Below, in pieces: positions 5,675 to 7,772 of a DNA stretch of 7,772 nucleotides. Position numbers and translations under genes: made by a program. The notes under the pieces are model-generated. The model was not told the origin of the DNA. It was given only the letters and a program-made list of their open reading frames with translations, and did no database searches. How positions within the stretch are numbered: position 1 is the first letter of the stretch; each line of letters starts with the position of its first letter. Source of the stretch: Rhodobacterales bacterium CG2_30_65_12 (GTDB lineage Bacteria; Pseudomonadota; Alphaproteobacteria; Rhodobacterales; Rhodobacteraceae); assembly GCA_001873585.1 (NCBI GenBank), contig MNZL01000148.1:10062-17833 (forward strand), read 5' to 3'.

Positions 5675-5703
5675 GCTTTACGAGGGAATCACCGGGGCGT
5701 CAA
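5675..5703 (-). promoter_or_regulatory. Candidate promoter of the rpsM-rpsK-rpoA-rplQ unit
   Basis: The minus strand shows -35 TTGACG (5703-5698), an ideal 17-base spacer, and -10 TAAAGC (5680-5675). The predicted start near 5668 gives a leader of about 150 bases before rpsM. It lies just past a strong stem-loop that follows adk. The -35 box is near consensus (5 of 6), the -10 weaker (3 of 6). An inverted repeat, GATTCCC at 5690-5684 and GGGAATC at 5659-5653, flanks the -10. Confidence 0.6.
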
Positions 5704-5708
5704 GAGGC

Positions 5709-5739
5709 GGCGGGCTGGTGGTTGCAAAACCTGCCCGCC
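5709..5739 (-). other. Stem-loop after adk
   Basis: A perfect 7-bp arm pair, GGCGGGC with GCCCGCC, encloses 17 bases that can form an inner GGTT/AACC stem. It begins 10 bases after the adk stop and ends just before the rpsM -35 box. On the minus strand no U tract follows, so it is not a standard intrinsic terminator. It probably protects the 3' end of the secY-adk message or slows polymerase. The plus strand has a T-rich run after it, but no plus-strand gene ends here. Confidence 0.5.
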
Positions 5740-5749
5740 CGTCTTTTCT

Positions 5750-6391
5750 TCAGCCGAGCAACGCAGTGATTTCCGCCGCAACTTCGTCGATTTCACCCAG
5801 CCCATTGACGGTTTTCAGATCGCCCTTGGCCCAATAGTAGCCAATCAGCGGCGAGGTTTTCTTGTAATACTCCATGAGCCGTGTGCGCAGACTCTCCTCG
5901 TTGTCGTCGGCGCGGCGGGTGAACTCGGTGCCGCCGCATTTGACGCACTTGCCATCTGCCGGGATCGGCTTCGAGATGTCGTTGTAGCCCTCGCCGCAGG
6001 TGGCGCAGGTCGAGCGAGCGGTGATACGGGCCACCAGCGCCTCGTCGTCCACCTGCATCTCAATCACCGCGCCAAGCATCATGCCGTGCCGCTCAAGCAG
6101 CGCGCCAAGCGCATCAGCTTGCGGCAGGGTGCGCGGGAAGCCGTCGAAGATGAAGCTCGCGCCCGGGTTCTGGTCAAGCTTTTCCTCGATCAGACCGATC
6201 ACGATCTCGTCGGTCACGAGTTGGCCCGCGTCCATGATCGCCGCAACACGTTTGCCCATCTCGGTGCCCGAGCTCTTGGCCTCGCGCAGCATGTCGCCGG
6301 TGGAGAGCTGGATCATGCCGCGCTCTTCGGTGAGCTTGCGCGCCTGCGTGCCTTTGCCGGCGCCCGGTGGGCCCAAAAGAATGATATTCAT
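5750..6391 (-). CDS. adk: Adenylate kinase
   Basis: This 213-residue cytoplasmic enzyme converts ATP and AMP to two ADP and balances the adenylate pool. Motifs are the P-loop GPPGAGKGT (7-15), the AMP-binding STGDMLR (30-36), DGFPRT (83-88), and RRADDNEESLRTRL (159-172) with the Asp162-Asp163 pair and flanking arginines. It is the long form: the LID domain (about 122-159) carries Cys129, Cys132, Cys149 and Cys152 in two CxxC pairs, the known structural metal site (usually zinc) of four-Cys adenylate kinases. The ATG at 6391 overlaps the secY stop as ATGA. The only upstream purine run (AAAGGG) is about 11 bases away inside secY, so translation is probably coupled to secY. The reading frame stays open far upstream within secY, but the protein family starts at MNIILLGPPG. 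Confidence 0.98.
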   Translation of the reverse strand: MNIILLGPPGAGKGTQARKLTEERGMIQLSTGDMLREAKSSGTEMGKRVAAIMDAGQLVTDEIVIGLIEEKLDQNPGASFIFDGFPRTLPQADALGALLERHGMMLGAVIEMQVDDEALVARITARSTCATCGEGYNDISKPIPADGKCVKCGGTEFTRRADDNEESLRTRLMEYYKKTSPLIGYYWAKGDLKTVNGLGEIDEVAAEITALLG

Positions 6392-7761
6392 CGGCGCGAC
6401 GGCCCTTTTTTTGCTGTTTTCGCTTTGCTCTTGCCGCGATTGCCCCGCAGCTGCGATTTTTCGATCAGGCCTTCGTATTGGTAGGCCAGGAGGTGCGATT
6501 GCACCTGGTTGATCGTGTCCATCGTCACCGAGACGACGATCAGCACCGAGGTGCCGCCGAAGTAGAACGGAATCGCAAACTGGCTGCGCAGGATTTCCGG
6601 CAGCAGGCAGACGGCGGCAAGGTAGAGCGAGCCGAGCACGAGCACGCGGGTGACCACGTAATCGAGATATTCCGCCGTCTTCTTGCCAGGGCGGATACCG
6701 GGCACGAAGCCGTTCTGGTTTTTCAGGTTGTCCGCAACTTCGTCGACCTTGAAGCTCACTTCCTTGGTGTAGAAGAAGGTAAAGAAAATGATCATGCCCG
6801 CGTAGAACAACAGGTAGAGCGGCTGGCCGGGGCCGAAGTAGGCCAGCAGCACCGACATCACCGGGCCCTGGCCGCCGGTGTTGAAGGTGGAGATCGTCGT
6901 CGGCAGCAGGAGCAGCGCGGACGCGAAGATCGCCGGGATCACGCCCGCCGGGTTGACCTTGATCGGCAGGTGCGAAGAGCCGCCGTCGTAGATCTTCATC
7001 CCCACCTGACGGCGCGGATACTGAATGTGGATCTTGCGCAGCGCCCGCTCCATGAACACCACGAAGCCGATCACCGCGATCACCATCACCAGAACGCTGA
7101 TGATCACCACAGGGCTGATTGCACCAGACCGGCCCTGGCTGAGAAACTGCACCAGCGCTGCCGGGATCTCGGCGACGATGCCGACGAAGATGATCAGCGA
7201 GATGCCGTTGCCGATGCCGCGCGCGGTGATCTGCTCGCCGAGCCACATCAGAAACATCGTGCCACCCACCAGCGTGAGCACGGCGGAAACGATGAAGAAA
7301 ATGCCGGGGGTATGCACCAGATCGCCCGCCTGCAGCGAGTTGGCGAGGGCAAAGGCCTGCCCCGTTGCCAGCAGCACGGTGCCGTAGCGGGTGTATTGGT
7401 TGATCTTGCGCCGGCCCTGCTCGCCCTCCTTGCGGAGCTGTTTCCACGGCTCATACATCGTGGCGACAAGCTGGATGATGATCGAGGCCGAGATGTAGGG
7501 CATGATGCCGAGCGCGAAAACGCCCATCCGCCCCAGCGCGCCGCCGGTAAACATCGACAGGATCCCGCCGATACCGGCGGAGGCCTGTTCCATGAAGTCT
7601 CTGAGCGCACCCGCGTCGATGCCCGGCACCGGGATATAGGTGCCGACACGGTATATGATCAGAAGACCGATGGTGAAAAAGATGCGTTGGCGTAGCTCGG
7701 TGGCCTTGCCCAGCGTTCCCCATGAGAGGTTCGCCGCCATTTGTTCCGCTGCAGATGCCAT
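6388..7761 (-). CDS. secY: Preprotein translocase subunit SecY
   Basis: This 457-residue integral membrane protein is the pore subunit of the SecYEG translocon, with ten expected membrane helices. Markers are FFTIGLLIIYRVGTYIPVPG (28-47, helix 1), GIMPYISASIIIQLV (85-99, SecY signature 1), WLGEQITARGIGNGISLIIF (173-192, signature 2), the SecA/ribosome-binding loop around ERALRKIHIQYPRRQVG (238-254), NPAGVIPAIFASALLLLP (270-287), and GFVPGIRPGKKTAEYLD (351-367). The cytosolic tail (about 436-457) is lysine/arginine-rich. The ATG at 7761 lies 11 bases inside the window edge, and AGGGGG four bases upstream is a plausible ribosome binding site. In most genomes rplO precedes secY, but that is outside the window. 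The last codons include an A7 run (6412-6406), and the TGA overlaps the adk ATG. Confidence 0.98.
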   Translation of the reverse strand: MASAAEQMAANLSWGTLGKATELRQRIFFTIGLLIIYRVGTYIPVPGIDAGALRDFMEQASAGIGGILSMFTGGALGRMGVFALGIMPYISASIIIQLVATMYEPWKQLRKEGEQGRRKINQYTRYGTVLLATGQAFALANSLQAGDLVHTPGIFFIVSAVLTLVGGTMFLMWLGEQITARGIGNGISLIIFVGIVAEIPAALVQFLSQGRSGAISPVVIISVLVMVIAVIGFVVFMERALRKIHIQYPRRQVGMKIYDGGSSHLPIKVNPAGVIPAIFASALLLLPTTISTFNTGGQGPVMSVLLAYFGPGQPLYLLFYAGMIIFFTFFYTKEVSFKVDEVADNLKNQNGFVPGIRPGKKTAEYLDYVVTRVLVLGSLYLAAVCLLPEILRSQFAIPFYFGGTSVLIVVSVTMDTINQVQSHLLAYQYEGLIEKSQLRGNRGKSKAKTAKKGPSRR

Positions 7762-7772
7762 GAGGCCCCCTG

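Noticed and set aside
5709..5750. Plus-strand terminator reading of the post-adk hairpin (T-rich run after the stem)
   Set aside because: No plus-strand gene or transcript is supported upstream of it. The T-rich run is the complement of bases around the adk stop.
5750..7447. A 565-codon minus-strand frame that would extend Adk far upstream
   Set aside because: Everything before the ATG at 6391 is secY read in the wrong frame. Adenylate kinase starts at the P-loop-proximal Met. Only the short stretch after the A7 run is discussed as a possible slippage product.
6478..7695. A 405-codon plus-strand open frame opposite secY
   Set aside because: It is antisense to an unmistakable SecY, is rich in His/Arg/Asp as expected from a reverse frame of GC-rich code, and has no recognisable domain.
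1..7772. CRISPR array, insertion sequence, tRNA, phage or new defence system
   Set aside because: No spaced direct repeats, transposase, terminal inverted repeats, tRNA fold or unknown gene cluster was seen. All coding space is filled by recognised conserved genes.

Overview
The window is a GC-rich alphaproteobacterial chromosome segment, most likely from the Rhodobacterales (Roseobacter/Rhodobacter-like). The evidence is: a secY-adk-rpsM-rpsK-rpoA-rplQ order with no rpsD; an adenylate kinase with a four-cysteine LID; a RarA starting MADLFD; and high GC. The family-level placement is inferred from gene content and protein sequence, not from a search. Every gene I can support lies on the minus strand, so transcription runs from high to low coordinates. 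Gene density is very high and no gene-free stretch exceeds about 230 bases.

Region 1 (7761 down to 3006) is the end of the ribosomal protein/Sec cluster. SecY (translocon pore) overlaps Adk (adenylate kinase) by ATGA. A 230-base gap follows, holding a post-adk stem-loop, a good candidate promoter (TTGACG-17-TAAAGC) and a structured leader of about 150 nt. Then come rpsM (S13, TTG start), rpsK (S11), rpoA (RNA polymerase alpha) and rplQ (L17). A clear Rho-independent terminator sits 26 bases past the rplQ stop. Two non-coding gaps inside this unit carry strong hairpins: between rpsK and rpoA (terminator-like, with an alternative pairing) and between rpoA and rplQ.

Region 2 (2955 down to 2251) is a single-gene unit: a LuxR-type regulator with an autoinducer-binding domain, its own candidate promoter and no luxI visible. 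Region 3 (2113 down to 1) is a compact unit: rarA/mgsA (replication-fork AAA+ ATPase), crcB (fluoride channel) and the 5' part of an RluC-type 23S rRNA pseudouridine synthase cut by the window edge. crcB and rluC overlap by ATGA.

No CRISPR array, insertion sequence, tRNA, rRNA, phage gene or new defence-type system was seen. The coding content is conserved housekeeping. The parts worth a second look are regulatory: the rpsM leader with its TTG start, the rpsK-rpoA attenuator-like element, an A7 slippery run at the secY/adk junction, a possibly leaderless rarA, and a LuxR solo with altered DNA-binding-domain residues beside the ribosomal operon.
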